From a virus: a stretch of 62,374 nucleotides of DNA. A program made the translations under genes and the position numbers. The notes beneath the pieces were generated by a model. It saw only the letters and a program-made list of their open reading frames with translations. It had not been told where the DNA came from and made no database searches. The DNA lies in IMG/VR virus record IMGVR_UViG_3300007351_000005, positions 1 through 62,374 of that record. One strand, 5' to 3'. Shown piece by piece: positions 1 to 8,140 of the stretch (position 1 is the first letter of the stretch; every line of letters begins with the position of its first letter).

Positions 1-49
1 CGACGCCGACGCCCTCTCGACCCTTTCCAAAGCCTTTGAGGAGCCCGAC

Positions 50-370
50 ATGGAGCCCGGACTGCATCTCGTCCAGATCTCGATCACGAACTACTACTCG
101 ATCGTCATCGTCGGGTGGCTGCGCCGCGTGCGCGGCGACGAGTACGAGCTCGTGCCCGGCGCGCGGATCATCACGCGCAAGCCCGGCGAGTCGGCCGACT
201 GGAATGGCTTCGACGACATCGCCACGAAGGGGGCGGGCAAGAAGTACAAGCTGCATCCAGCGATGGCCGCGCCCGAGCCGCTGCATCGCCTCATGATCCG
301 GCGCAGCAAGCCGGCGAACGAGAAGGTGTGGGCGAAGGACTGCCCGCGCCCGGAAGGATGGTCGTCATGA
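50..370 (+). CDS. Hypothetical protein, possibly 5'-truncated
   Basis: Encodes 106 residues of no family I recognise. A GAGG ribosome site lies just before the ATG at 50. The same frame is open back to the window edge (from base 2) with protein-like sequence, so the true start may lie outside the window. It overlaps the next gene by 4 bp (ATGA). It is the first visible member of the rightward early operon, which probably continues from the right end of the window. Confidence 0.6.
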   Translation: MEPGLHLVQISITNYYSIVIVGWLRRVRGDEYELVPGARIITRKPGESADWNGFDDIATKGAGKKYKLHPAMAAPEPLHRLMIRRSKPANEKVWAKDCPRPEGWSS

Positions 371-948
371 AGCCGCTCTACATCCTCGATCGCTACGACG
401 AGAGCAGCGTGCGCCGACAGCGCGCGACGCTCGAAGAGATCCGCGCCGTCGTCGACGGCAAGAGCAGCGAACGTCTCGCGACGATCGCGATCGGCGACGA
501 CGGAGACATCGTCGCGACGCAGCTCGTGGAGGCCGACCTGGCCACGATCCGCGCGGAGCTGAACGTCGAACACGAGCGCCGCATCCGCGAGTTGCTAGAC
601 GCTTCGCTGGGTCTCTGTCGCAAGGCACGCGGCATCGACGGCGTCTCGGTCGGCTTGTTCGGCGCGATCACGTTCTGGCTCGACGGCATGGCGCCGGGTA
701 CCGACGACATCGCGCTCGCGTGGGCTGCGGAACACACCGCCGAGATCAGGCGCAACTCGCCGCCGCGCGACCCTCACCACTGGTGCCCGGATGCCGAGAT
801 CAAGGTCGATGGCATCCACGTGTGCCGTCTCGTCTGGCCCGAGCGCGAAGCGAACACCGAGAAGGCGATCAACGACGAGATCGCGACGGTCGCGGCCGAG
901 CGCTCGATCGCGGACAGCGAGCTCGCCGACATCGCGGAGGCGTTCTGA
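367..948 (+). CDS. Hypothetical acidic protein
   Basis: A 193-residue, acidic, mostly helical protein without a recognised domain. It starts with an ATG overlapping the previous stop and ends overlapping the next start (TGATG). The middle contains a short hydrophobic stretch near GVSVGLFGAITF and a single HHWC. Function unknown. Continuous coupling with neighbours supports it as a real gene. Confidence 0.65.
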   Translation: MKPLYILDRYDESSVRRQRATLEEIRAVVDGKSSERLATIAIGDDGDIVATQLVEADLATIRAELNVEHERRIRELLDASLGLCRKARGIDGVSVGLFGAITFWLDGMAPGTDDIALAWAAEHTAEIRRNSPPRDPHHWCPDAEIKVDGIHVCRLVWPEREANTEKAINDEIATVAAERSIADSELADIAEAF

Positions 949-1112
949 TGCCGACCATCCTCACCCGCCTCGCCGCCGCAAGCGCCGAGCTACAAGCCGC
1001 GCACGACGCGGCGAAGGTACAACGCCGTCACGCGCTCGCTGCCGCGATCACCGCGGCGCAGTGGGCGATCAACAAGTGCTACCCGCTGCTCGCGGGGAAG
1101 GCGGTCGCGTGA
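948..1112 (+). CDS. Small Ala-rich hypothetical protein
   Basis: Encodes 54 residues, Ala-rich and predicted helical, with no recognised family. The ATG overlaps the upstream stop and its TGA overlaps the GTG start of the repeat protein (GTGA). Evidence is mainly its fit in the overlapping operon. Confidence 0.55.
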   Translation: MPTILTRLAAASAELQAAHDAAKVQRRHALAAAITAAQWAINKCYPLLAGKAVA

Positions 1113-2521
1113 TCGCTCTCGATCAACTCCGCAGCGACGCGGTCACCGACGAGCAGGCGCGCCTGGTGCTTGCCGATCTCGAGGAGCAGCGCGCCGAGTC
1201 CGTCGGGGTGACCTTTGTCGAGATTCAGGGCGCCGAATACAAGACGCAGAAGGCGTCGGAGGTCTCCTTCAATACTGCCGACTTGCTTCGCGGGCCGTTC
1301 GCCCGTTCGTACGCGGCCAGCTTCTCGCGACCAGACGTCGCACGGCTGTGGCGCGACGAGACGCCGGCGCGCTCCGTGCCGCTGCGTGATCGCGTCGAGA
1401 AGATGACGCGCAAGGAACGCGATCAGATTCCGCCATGGGCCGAGAAATGGATCGCGATCGGCCTGTCTACCGAGCGTGCCGATCGGCCGCTCGCCGAGGC
1501 AGCGATCCATGCGTGCTACCGGCTCAGCGGGCACGCGCCGCCTAAGGCTGTGGTGTGGGCGCCGTGCCCGATCGTGGTCGCGTATGCCGGGCCGATCGCG
1601 CTGCACTGGTCGCGCAAACTCGGCAACGCCTCAGTCGACGCCTCAGTCGACGCCTCGGTCCGCGCCTCAGTCGACGCCTCGGTCCGCGCCTCAGTCGACG
1701 CCTCGGTCCGCGCCTCAGTCGGCGCCTCAGTCGGCGCCTCAGTCGGCGACTCGGTCCGCGCCTCGGTCAACGCCTCGGTCGGCGCCTCAGTCGACGCCTC
1801 GGTCCGCGCCTCAGTCGGCGCCTCAGTCGACGCCTCGGTCCGCGACTCGGTCCGCGACTCGGTCAACGCCTCGGTCGGCGCCTCAGTCGACGCCTCGGTC
1901 CGCGCCTCAGTCGGCGCCTCAGTCGACGCCTCGGTCGACGACTCGGTCGGCGCCTCGGTCCGCGACTCGGTCGACGCCTCGGTCCGCGACTCGGTCAACG
2001 ACTCGGTCGACGACTCGGTCCGCGACTCGGTCCGCGACTCGGTCAACGACTCGGTCGGCGCCTCAGTCGGCGCCTCGGTCCGCGCCTCAGTCGACGCCTC
2101 GGTCCGCGACTCGGTCAACGACTCGGTCGACGACTCGGTCGGCGCCTCGGTCCGCGACTCGGTCGACGCCTCGGTCCGCGACTCGGTATCAACAAGAGGC
2201 GAACGCGTCGACTGCACTGAGTACTGGCGTCATTATCTCGGCGGTCAATTCTGGGTCGGTGGTTGGGGGTGGGGTAGCGCATATCCGACGTTCATGCTCG
2301 ACGTGCTCGGCCTCGACATCGGACGCGTCCAAGAACTGAAGTGCCGCGCGTATGCGGCGCTCAACTCGTCAGCGTGCTGGTCGTTCTGGACGCGAGACTT
2401 CGTGATCGTCAGCGAGCGTCCGACGCTGATCGAGAAGCACAGCGACGGGTCACTGAAGGTCGCGCGCTGGGAGTGGGTCGGCGAGCGCGGCGAGCACTGC
2501 GAGTGGAGTGTGACGCCGTGA
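1109..2521 (+). CDS. DUF6745-like protein with 47 tetrapeptide repeats
   Basis: A 470-residue protein starting at GTG 1109, coupled to the previous stop. The first ~170 residues contain a segment of the type PPWAEKWIAIGLST, followed by a region ending GPIALHWSRKL. Residues ~174-361 are 47 units of the form (A/D)-S-V-(D/R/G/N), encoded by a 12-bp DNA repeat. The last ~110 residues are Trp-rich and contain YPTFMLDVLGLD and FWTRDFVIVSERPTLI. The flanks resemble the DUF6745 family as I remember it, some members of which carry DSVRDSV-type repeats. Function unknown. Tract length is likely to vary by slippage or recombination. Confidence in the reading frame is high, in the family assignment moderate. 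Confidence 0.75.
   Translation: MIALDQLRSDAVTDEQARLVLADLEEQRAESVGVTFVEIQGAEYKTQKASEVSFNTADLLRGPFARSYAASFSRPDVARLWRDETPARSVPLRDRVEKMTRKERDQIPPWAEKWIAIGLSTERADRPLAEAAIHACYRLSGHAPPKAVVWAPCPIVVAYAGPIALHWSRKLGNASVDASVDASVRASVDASVRASVDASVRASVGASVGASVGDSVRASVNASVGASVDASVRASVGASVDASVRDSVRDSVNASVGASVDASVRASVGASVDASVDDSVGASVRDSVDASVRDSVNDSVDDSVRDSVRDSVNDSVGASVGASVRASVDASVRDSVNDSVDDSVGASVRDSVDASVRDSVSTRGERVDCTEYWRHYLGGQFWVGGWGWGSAYPTFMLDVLGLDIGRVQELKCRAYAALNSSACWSFWTRDFVIVSERPTLIEKHSDGSLKVARWEWVGERGEHCEWSVTP
1628..2191 (+). repeat. 12-bp tandem repeat array (47 units)
   Basis: In-frame units of type GCCTCAGTCGAC or GACTCGGTCCGC. Codon 1 is GCC or GAC, codon 2 TCA or TCG, codon 3 always GTC (the last unit has GTA), and codon 4 GAC, CGC, GGC or AAC. 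TCA appears only after GCC. The array contains no stop in other frames, which creates long false open frames on both strands. Confidence 0.95.
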
Positions 2522-2586
2522 TTGCCGCCATCGTCATCGGGATCGCAGCCGTCGCGCTGCAGCTCTGGAAAGGACGCGAATCGTGA
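2518..2586 (+). CDS. 22-residue membrane peptide
   Basis: A GTG start overlaps the stop of the repeat protein and the TGA overlaps the next GTG. The peptide is a single hydrophobic segment (IAAIVIGIAAVALQLW) followed by KGRES. It could be a tiny membrane protein or simply a coupling ORF. It is seen only from the overlaps and composition. Confidence 0.45.
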   Translation: MIAAIVIGIAAVALQLWKGRES

Positions 2587-2843
2587 TCTACCTGTGCCTC
2601 ATCGCCATGGCCGTCCTGTGCGTCGCCGCGGGCTGGCAGCTGCGCGGCAACTACGACGACCGTCACGCGCCGCGGTTTCCGATCGACGACGCGCCGCCGC
2701 TGCCGGCTGCACGCATCCATCGCGATCCGCTCGACACGCCCGCGGCGACACGCCGCCAGCGCGATCAGCGAGACGCCGTGTTCGTACACGGCAAGCGGCA
2801 GCGCATCGCACGCGAGGTCATCGACATCCCGGTGGCCGACTAA
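2583..2843 (+). CDS. Small single-pass membrane protein
   Basis: Encodes 86 residues from a GTG. Residues 2-18 form a hydrophobic segment (YLCLIAMAVLCVAAGW), followed by a basic, Pro/Arg-rich cytoplasmic-like tail. No family recognised. GTGA overlap with the preceding peptide gene. Confidence 0.55.
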   Translation: MIYLCLIAMAVLCVAAGWQLRGNYDDRHAPRFPIDDAPPLPAARIHRDPLDTPAATRRQRDQRDAVFVHGKRQRIAREVIDIPVAD

Positions 2844-2883
2844 CCAAGGCAACACCAGCTCAGCTGGAGAAAGAAGCAAAGCA

Positions 2884-3345
2884 ATGGCAACCCTGTTCGA
2901 AGGTACCTGCATTGGGAAACCCGTCAGCGTCGAGTTCGGCGCGGACAAGAACGATCGCCCGGTCGTGCGCTGGCAGATGGAAGTCACGCAAGGACCGCAC
3001 AAGGGCAAGCGCGCGAGCTACAGCGGCAAGCTCGATCCCGACAACATCAAGTGGACGAAGCGCGACATGAAGCTCATCGGGTGGAAGGGCGTCTCATCGA
3101 AGACCTTTCTCGATGACGTGAAGTCCGCGAACGTCGAGATCGAGTTCAACGCCGAGATCGCGTCGCACAACGACCGCGAGTGGACTTCGGTGAAGTTCAC
3201 CGGCGCGCTGCCGCTCGGAAAGCTGCCCGACAGCAAGATCGCCGAGGTCGATCAGTGGTTCGCCGAAGCCGAGGACGTCGCGCCGCAATCGAACGGCGCG
3301 AGCGGCGGCGGACACAGTGCCGACAACCCCGATATCCCGTTCTGA
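2884..3345 (+). CDS. ssb: Phage single-stranded DNA-binding protein
   Basis: A 153-residue protein with an OB-fold-like N-terminal ~115 residues and a Gly/Ser linker ending in DNPDIPF, the acidic tip ending in IPF by which SSB proteins recruit partners. A purine-rich ribosome site (GGAGAAAGAAG) precedes the ATG. It lies directly before a RecA-like ATPase and an exonuclease-like gene, a normal phage recombination module. The OB fold is inferred from pattern and context; the tail is seen directly. Confidence 0.7.
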   Translation: MATLFEGTCIGKPVSVEFGADKNDRPVVRWQMEVTQGPHKGKRASYSGKLDPDNIKWTKRDMKLIGWKGVSSKTFLDDVKSANVEIEFNAEIASHNDREWTSVKFTGALPLGKLPDSKIAEVDQWFAEAEDVAPQSNGASGGGHSADNPDIPF

Positions 3346-3356
3346 CCGTCGTGGTC

Positions 3357-3402
3357 GCTGTCGCCGAGTCGGCGAGCACGGGTGCGAATCCCGTCGGCAG
3401 CA
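3357..3402 (+). other. tRNA-like acceptor/T-arm element A
   Basis: GCTGTCG (3357-3363) pairs over 7 bp (one G-U) with CGGCAGC (3395-3401). Inside, ACGGG/CCCGT closes a 7-base loop TGCGAAT like a T-arm, and TCGCCG/CGGCGA (3361-3375 region) can form a short arm. No anticodon arm is present in this 46-nt reading. An 86-nt class-II reading starting near 3316 would use the TCGCCG hairpin as variable arm but pairs only 5 of 7 acceptor bases and overlaps the ssb end. Confidence 0.35.
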
Positions 3403-3431
3403 CGCAACCAAACAACCAAGGAGCAAAGCAC

Positions 3432-4421
3432 ATGGCTGGTTTCAAGAAAGCAGTGAAGGAGCAGGCGAAACTTCGCCTCGCGGTTATCGGTCCGTCAGGT
3501 TCGGGCAAGACATTTTCCTCGCTGAGAATCGCGTGCGAGATGGCGCGCCTCATGCGCGAGGCGGGTCAGGGCAACGGCCGTGTGGGCCTCATCGACACGG
3601 AGCGCGAGTCGGCGTCGCTGTACGCCAACAAGTTCGACTTCGATGCGATGCCACTCGATAGCCACTCGCCGATCTCGTACGTCGACGCGATCACGCTGGC
3701 CGAGAACGAAGGCATCGACATCCTGATCGTCGACTCGCTCTCGCACGCGTGGATGGGCAAGGACGGAGCTCTCGAGCAAGTCGACAAGGCCGTCGAGCGT
3801 GGCGCCGGCAACTCGTTCTCTGCTTGGCGCACGGTGACGCCGAAGCACAACGCGCTCGTCGACAAGATCCTCAGCTCGAAGCTGCACCTGATCGCGACGA
3901 TCCGCGCGAAGACCGAATACGTCCAAGAGAAGAACGACAAGGGCAAGACCGAGATCAAGAAGCTCGGCATGGCTGCGATCCAACGCGACGGGCTCGAGTA
4001 CGAGTTCACGTGCGTCGGCGATCTCGATCTGCAGAACAACTTCAAGGTCTCGAAGACGCGCCTCGATGGCGTGGTCTCACCCGGCGAGATCTTCGAGAAG
4101 CCCGGCGAGCTGTTCGCGCAGAAGGTGTATGGCTGGCTGATCGACGGCGCGCCGAAGCGTGAGCCTGCGCCGCTCGCGCCGGCCGCTCCGTCGCCGGTGG
4201 CCGCTGCCGTCTCGCCGCTCGCTGCCGCGATCGATGAAGCCACCGATGCGTTCATCAAGGCGATCGAGACCGCCGAGACGCGCGAGGCGCTCGACGCAGC
4301 GATCCGCGGCCCGGGCAAGCCGGCCAAGGGCACGCCGGGCTATCAGCGCGCCGCCGACGCGTACACGATGCGCGACACGTGGCTAAAGGCGCAGGCAGCG
4401 CACGGGACGGCATCGTGCTGA
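3432..4421 (+). CDS. RecA-like AAA ATPase (phage recombination/nucleotide-binding protein)
   Basis: A 329-residue protein with Walker A GPSGSGKT at residues 20-27, Walker B-like DILIVDS near residue 98, and a conserved C-terminal half of the AAA_24/Sak4-like phage ATPases. The last ~80 residues are Ala/Pro-rich and low complexity, then helical. GGAGCAAAG precedes the ATG. Adjacent to ssb and a Cas4-like nuclease, it probably acts in single-strand annealing or recombination. Sak4 versus other RecA-core ATPases cannot be settled by eye. Confidence 0.8.
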   Translation: MAGFKKAVKEQAKLRLAVIGPSGSGKTFSSLRIACEMARLMREAGQGNGRVGLIDTERESASLYANKFDFDAMPLDSHSPISYVDAITLAENEGIDILIVDSLSHAWMGKDGALEQVDKAVERGAGNSFSAWRTVTPKHNALVDKILSSKLHLIATIRAKTEYVQEKNDKGKTEIKKLGMAAIQRDGLEYEFTCVGDLDLQNNFKVSKTRLDGVVSPGEIFEKPGELFAQKVYGWLIDGAPKREPAPLAPAAPSPVAAAVSPLAAAIDEATDAFIKAIETAETREALDAAIRGPGKPAKGTPGYQRAADAYTMRDTWLKAQAAHGTASC

Positions 4422-4423
4422 CC

Positions 4424-5578
4424 ATGTCGGCGCTGCCGCGCCTGCTCAACTGCACCGCGAGCGCGGTGCTGTCGCGTGCAGAGACCGCGTCCGAGTGGGC
4501 CAACTCGGGGAACGACGAGCACGAGGACCTCGCCGAGCTGGACGATCCCGAGCACGAATTCGCACACCTGCTGCCGCCCGGCGCGCGATCCGAAGTGAAA
4601 GTCGCGTACGACGTGCTCGCGCGCACCGGCCGGATCATCGGCCAGGGCGACGGGCGCGGGTATGGCACGCTCGGGCCTTTCGAGATCGCGGGCTCGATCG
4701 ATGTGCTCTGGCTCGAAGGCGACACCGTCGTCGTCCTCGACTGGAAGACTGGATACAACGACGTCGATCCGGCCGAGCGCAACTGGCAGCTTTGGGGCTA
4801 CGCGCTCGCAGCGTGCGCGGCGTTCGGCAAGAGCCGTGCGCGCGTGATGATCGTCTACACGAAGTTCAAGTCGGCGCGTCCCGACGAGTACGAGATCGAC
4901 GCGCTCGAGCTGGCCGACTTCGCGAGTCGACTGGCTGCTCTCCACACGCGCGTGCCCGAGCTGAAGGCGTCGCTCCAGCGCGGTGAGCTGCTCGACACGA
5001 AGGAGGGCAACTGGTGTCGCCACTGTCCAAGCAAGCACGTCTGCCCGAGCAAGAACGGGCTACTCGTCCAGTTTGCCGAGAACGGACTCGCGGTCGTTGG
5101 CGACGCGGCGATGACGCCGGAGCGCGCTCGCCAAGCCTACGAGCAGTTCGTGCGCATCGATCAGCTCGTCGCTGATGTCAAGAAGCGGCTCAACGCGTTC
5201 GTCATCGACAACGGCCCGATCGACCTCGGCAACGGCCGGATGTATGGGCGCTACCACCGCAAGGGCAACGAGGTTCTCGACGGCAAGGCTGCGGTCCGGG
5301 CGATTCGAGAGATCGCCGGCGAATCGGCCAAGGAATTCGAAGCCGAGGCCGTCGAGGTCTCGACGAGCAAAGCGGCGATCGATCGCGCGTGCAAGGCACT
5401 CAACATGCCGCGCGGCACGAAGCCGAAGATCGAGCGCCGCATCCGCGAGCTCGGCGGCTCCACCCACAAGAGCGACTCGATGCCGATCGGTGAGTTCGAT
5501 GCCGATCGCCGGACGGCCGCGATCATCGAGCCGCTCGACTTCGATGACATCGATCGCCGGTTGAAGGAGGCCGGCTAG
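4424..5578 (+). CDS. Cas4/AddB-type PD-(D/E)XK nuclease with Fe-S cysteines
   Basis: A 384-residue protein from ATG 4424 (a GTG at 4415 is possible). Nuclease core: SIDVLWL near residue 90, then VVVLDWKTG at about 103-111 (the D...DxK signature). Cys10 together with C-x2-C-x5-C at about 197-207 (CRHCPSKHVC) matches the split four-Cys iron-sulfur site of Cas4 and AddB nucleases. The C-terminal half is helical and carries a DUF2800-like look. It probably degrades DNA ends with the upstream ATPase and SSB. Confidence 0.8.
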   Translation: MSALPRLLNCTASAVLSRAETASEWANSGNDEHEDLAELDDPEHEFAHLLPPGARSEVKVAYDVLARTGRIIGQGDGRGYGTLGPFEIAGSIDVLWLEGDTVVVLDWKTGYNDVDPAERNWQLWGYALAACAAFGKSRARVMIVYTKFKSARPDEYEIDALELADFASRLAALHTRVPELKASLQRGELLDTKEGNWCRHCPSKHVCPSKNGLLVQFAENGLAVVGDAAMTPERARQAYEQFVRIDQLVADVKKRLNAFVIDNGPIDLGNGRMYGRYHRKGNEVLDGKAAVRAIREIAGESAKEFEAEAVEVSTSKAAIDRACKALNMPRGTKPKIERRIRELGGSTHKSDSMPIGEFDADRRTAAIIEPLDFDDIDRRLKEAG

Positions 5579-5593
5579 ACCGTCTCGGGGTGA

Positions 5594-5611
5594 CGGCACG
5601 CCCCCGTGCCG
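5594..5611 (+). terminator. GC-rich hairpin, possible terminator
   Basis: CGGCACG and CGTGCCG form a 7-bp perfect stem around a CCCC loop just after the nuclease stop. No U-run follows, so intrinsic termination is doubtful; it may instead be an mRNA-stability or processing hairpin before the tRNA-like element. Confidence 0.35.
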
Positions 5612-5658
5612 AACAGAGCATGCCCGCGGCTGCCGGGTCCCCGATGAGCAGCCACCTA

Positions 5659-5715
5659 GCCCGCGTTAGCCAAGGAAGGCAGCGCGCACTCCAGGTTCGA
5701 CTCCTGGCGCGGGCA
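5659..5715 (+). other. tRNA-like element B without an anticodon loop
   Basis: GCCCGCG (5659-5665) pairs perfectly with CGCGGGC (5708-5714). The T-arm CCAGG-TTCGACT-CCTGG (5691-5707) is canonical, and TTAGCCAAGGAAGGC resembles a tRNA D-arm (GCC/GGC stem). Where the anticodon arm should be there is only GCGCGC. A second copy of GCCCGCG at 5622-5628 can pair instead, giving a 94-nt reading. No CCA is encoded. It ends 4 bases before the next ATG. Could be a decayed tRNA or a regulatory mimic. Confidence 0.45.
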
Positions 5716-5719
5716 CGAG

Positions 5720-5968
5720 ATGAAAAGACCAAACGCAGCCCGCTCTCTTGCGCGGCAGATCGAGATGCTCAAGCTCGCCGAGAAGACCGGCTCGGTCATC
5801 CGCGCCGCCGGCGAGCTCGACGACAAGAACGAGAAGCTCGTCGACGAGACGGCGCGGTACGCCGAGCGCGTCGCGACCGAGCTCATGGGGTCGGGCAAGT
5901 ACGTCACCTACAACCAGGCTTGCGCAGTCGCTGCTGAGCGTCTCGAGGCAACGCGGAGCGCGGCATGA
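5720..5968 (+). CDS. Small hypothetical helical protein
   Basis: Encodes 82 residues, largely helical and charged, with no recognised family. The start lies directly after tRNA-like element B, whose 3' strand could cover the ribosome site region. The stop overlaps the methyltransferase start (ATGA), suggesting coupled translation. Confidence 0.6.
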   Translation: MKRPNAARSLARQIEMLKLAEKTGSVIRAAGELDDKNEKLVDETARYAERVATELMGSGKYVTYNQACAVAAERLEATRSAA

Positions 5969-7659
5969 CCCGGAACCCGACGATCCGATCGTGGAAGGGC
6001 AACGGGAAGATCGCCGACAACTTCGCCGGCGGCGGTGGCGTCAGCCTCGCGTTTCTTCGCGCGCTCGGTCGCGCACCTGATCACGCGATCAATCACGACG
6101 ACGAGGCGCTCGCGATGCACGCGGCGAATCACCCCGAGACCGAGCACCACTGCGAGTCGGTCTGGAAGGTCGATCCGCGCGAGCTCTTCGCCGACGAGCC
6201 GTGCTGGGCCGCATGGTTCTCGCCCGACTGCAAAGACCACTCGAGCGCGAAGGGCGGCAAGCCCGTCGACAAGAAGATCCGCTCGCTCGCGTGGGTGATG
6301 GTTCGCTGGGGCAAGCTCGTCGGGCCCGCGGTGATGTTCCTCGAGAACGTGCCCGAGTTTCGCGACTGGGGCCCGTGCATCGAGATCGACGGCGAAATGC
6401 GGCGCGACCCGAAGCGCAAGGGCCAGACCTTCCGTGCGTTCGTGCGCAAGCTCGAGCGCTATGGCTACGTCGTCGAGTGGCGGATCCTGAAGGCCGCGGA
6501 CTACGGATCGCCGACGTCGCGCAAGCGCCTCTTCATGGTCGCGCGCCGCGACGGTCAGCCGATCGTGTGGCCCGAGCCCACACACGGCCCGGCGCTGCTC
6601 GGCCTCAAGCCATACCGCACCGCGGCCGAGTGCATCGATTTCGCGATCCCCGCGCCGTCGATCTTCATGACGCGACGAGAAGCGCGCGCGTACACGAAGG
6701 CGACCGGACAGCAGATCAGGCGACCGCTGTCAGACAACACGCTCGCGCGGATCGCGTACGGCACGCAGACGTACGTGATCGACGAACCGAACCCGCTCAT
6801 TGTCACGCTGCGCGGGACCGAGGAATCGCACCTGCGATCCTCGGCGAGCTCGCTCGAGTCTCCACTGCGCACGATCAGCGCTGATGGCTGGCACCACGCG
6901 ATGGTGGTGCCGTACTTGGTCCCGGCTGGTCACGGCGCAAAGGGCGACGTCGATCGCCGCGCCTATAGCGTGGGCGATCCGGTGCCGACGATCACCGCAT
7001 CGAGCCGCTCGGGCTTCGCCGTGATCACGCCGTACCTCGTCCGCTGCAACGGCACGAGCGTCGGACAATCTCTCGAGGATCCGCTGGGGACGATCGACAC
7101 GCGCGATCGCTTCGGCCTGATCGTGCCGCTGCTCGTTCAGAGCGGATACGGCGAGCGTCGTGGGCAAGATCCGCGCGCTCTCGATATCCGCGAGCCGCTC
7201 GGTACGGTGGTCGCGTGCGGCGTGAAGCACGGGTTCGCGGCGCTGTTCATCGAGAACGGCAATTCGATGCGAAAGACCGGCGGCCTCAACATCGGCCACC
7301 CCGCGAACCGTCCGATGTCGACCGTCACGGCGCAGCGACAGAAGGGCATCGTTGCCGTCTCGTTCGCGGACACATCGCGGGCCGAGAGAGTGCGGAAGTT
7401 CCTCGCGCGCTACGGCGTCTCGAACGTCGTCCGAATCGCCGGCGAGGAGCGAACGATCGGCGACATTGGATATCGGCTGCTCGTGCCGCGCGAGCTCTTC
7501 CGCGCACAGGGCGTCGGCGACGACTACATCATCGACCCGATCGGGCCAGACGGTAAGCCGCTCACCGCGACGGCGCAGATCCGCATGTGCGGGAACATGG
7601 TGCCGCCGCACCCGGCTGAGGCGCTGATCGGCGCGAACTTGCTGCGGAGGGTCGTGTGA
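5965..7659 (+). CDS. DNA (cytosine-5) methyltransferase
   Basis: A 564-residue C5 methyltransferase. Motif I is DNFAGGGGVS (residues 18-27). Motif IV is SPDC with the catalytic Cys89, in the phage-type context SPDCKDHSSAKGG. The ENV motif VI is at 127-129, and the C-terminal GNMVPP resembles motif X. Residues ~250-450 hold several similar segments of the form YLV...G...S(L/V)xxPLxTI, typical of a long target-recognition region in phage orphan methyltransferases. It probably protects phage DNA from restriction. No cognate nuclease is beside it. Confidence 0.9.
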   Translation: MTRNPTIRSWKGNGKIADNFAGGGGVSLAFLRALGRAPDHAINHDDEALAMHAANHPETEHHCESVWKVDPRELFADEPCWAAWFSPDCKDHSSAKGGKPVDKKIRSLAWVMVRWGKLVGPAVMFLENVPEFRDWGPCIEIDGEMRRDPKRKGQTFRAFVRKLERYGYVVEWRILKAADYGSPTSRKRLFMVARRDGQPIVWPEPTHGPALLGLKPYRTAAECIDFAIPAPSIFMTRREARAYTKATGQQIRRPLSDNTLARIAYGTQTYVIDEPNPLIVTLRGTEESHLRSSASSLESPLRTISADGWHHAMVVPYLVPAGHGAKGDVDRRAYSVGDPVPTITASSRSGFAVITPYLVRCNGTSVGQSLEDPLGTIDTRDRFGLIVPLLVQSGYGERRGQDPRALDIREPLGTVVACGVKHGFAALFIENGNSMRKTGGLNIGHPANRPMSTVTAQRQKGIVAVSFADTSRAERVRKFLARYGVSNVVRIAGEERTIGDIGYRLLVPRELFRAQGVGDDYIIDPIGPDGKPLTATAQIRMCGNMVPPHPAEALIGANLLRRVV

Positions 7660-7958
7660 TCCTCGTCGACGCGCTCCGCGGCTACGAGACCAGGCTGCGC
7701 CACAAGGAGTGGTGCCACATGGTCTCGGACACGAGTGAGGAGGAGCTGCACGCGTTCGCGGCGAAGCTCGGCCTCAAGCGCTCGTGGGCACAGCTGCGTC
7801 CGAAGGCGAGCGCCGCGCACTACGACCTGACGCCGTTGCGGCGTGCGCTCGCGATCAAGCTCGGCGCCGTCGAGGTGTCGAGCCGCGAGCTCGTGCTGCG
7901 CAACTACGACGGGCTGACTCGGCGCGGCCTGCTCAACGCACGCGGAGGTGTCGCATGA
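7656..7958 (+). CDS. DUF4031 family protein
   Basis: A 100-residue protein from GTG 7656. It shows the DUF4031 pattern ILVDALRG...CHMVSDTSEEELHAFA, the HYDLT segment and KLGAVEVSSRELV. Biochemical role unknown; such proteins are common in phages and actinobacteria. It overlaps both neighbours by 4 bp in the modification operon. Confidence 0.75.
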   Translation: MILVDALRGYETRLRHKEWCHMVSDTSEEELHAFAAKLGLKRSWAQLRPKASAAHYDLTPLRRALAIKLGAVEVSSRELVLRNYDGLTRRGLLNARGGVA

Positions 7959-8140
7959 GCATCGACGCGCTCTCACCGCGCGGTCGCCAGCTCGCCGGCG
8001 CGATCGCGAAGAACTTGGAGCTTGTCGCCGAGCACGCGAAGACGCACCCGGGCGAGGCGCTCGCGCTCGCGATGTTCCTGCTCGCGCACATCCGCAACAC
8101 GTGGCCGCAGGCGCTCGTGTCGCTACAGGAGATCCCATGA
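7955..8140 (+). CDS. Small hypothetical protein
   Basis: Encodes 61 residues from ATG 7955. A moderately hydrophobic helix (GEALALAMFLLAHI) occupies the middle. No family recognised. ATGA overlaps on both sides. Confidence 0.55.
   Translation: MSIDALSPRGRQLAGAIAKNLELVAEHAKTHPGEALALAMFLLAHIRNTWPQALVSLQEIP

Noticed and set aside
1628-2191. CRISPR-like array
   Set aside because: Units are 12 bp, contiguous, without spacers and in-frame coding.
1516-2217. Long open frames antisense and in other frames over the repeat tract
   Set aside because: The 12-bp unit contains no stop in any of these frames, so they are open by composition; only the frame from 1109 continues into recognisable flanks.
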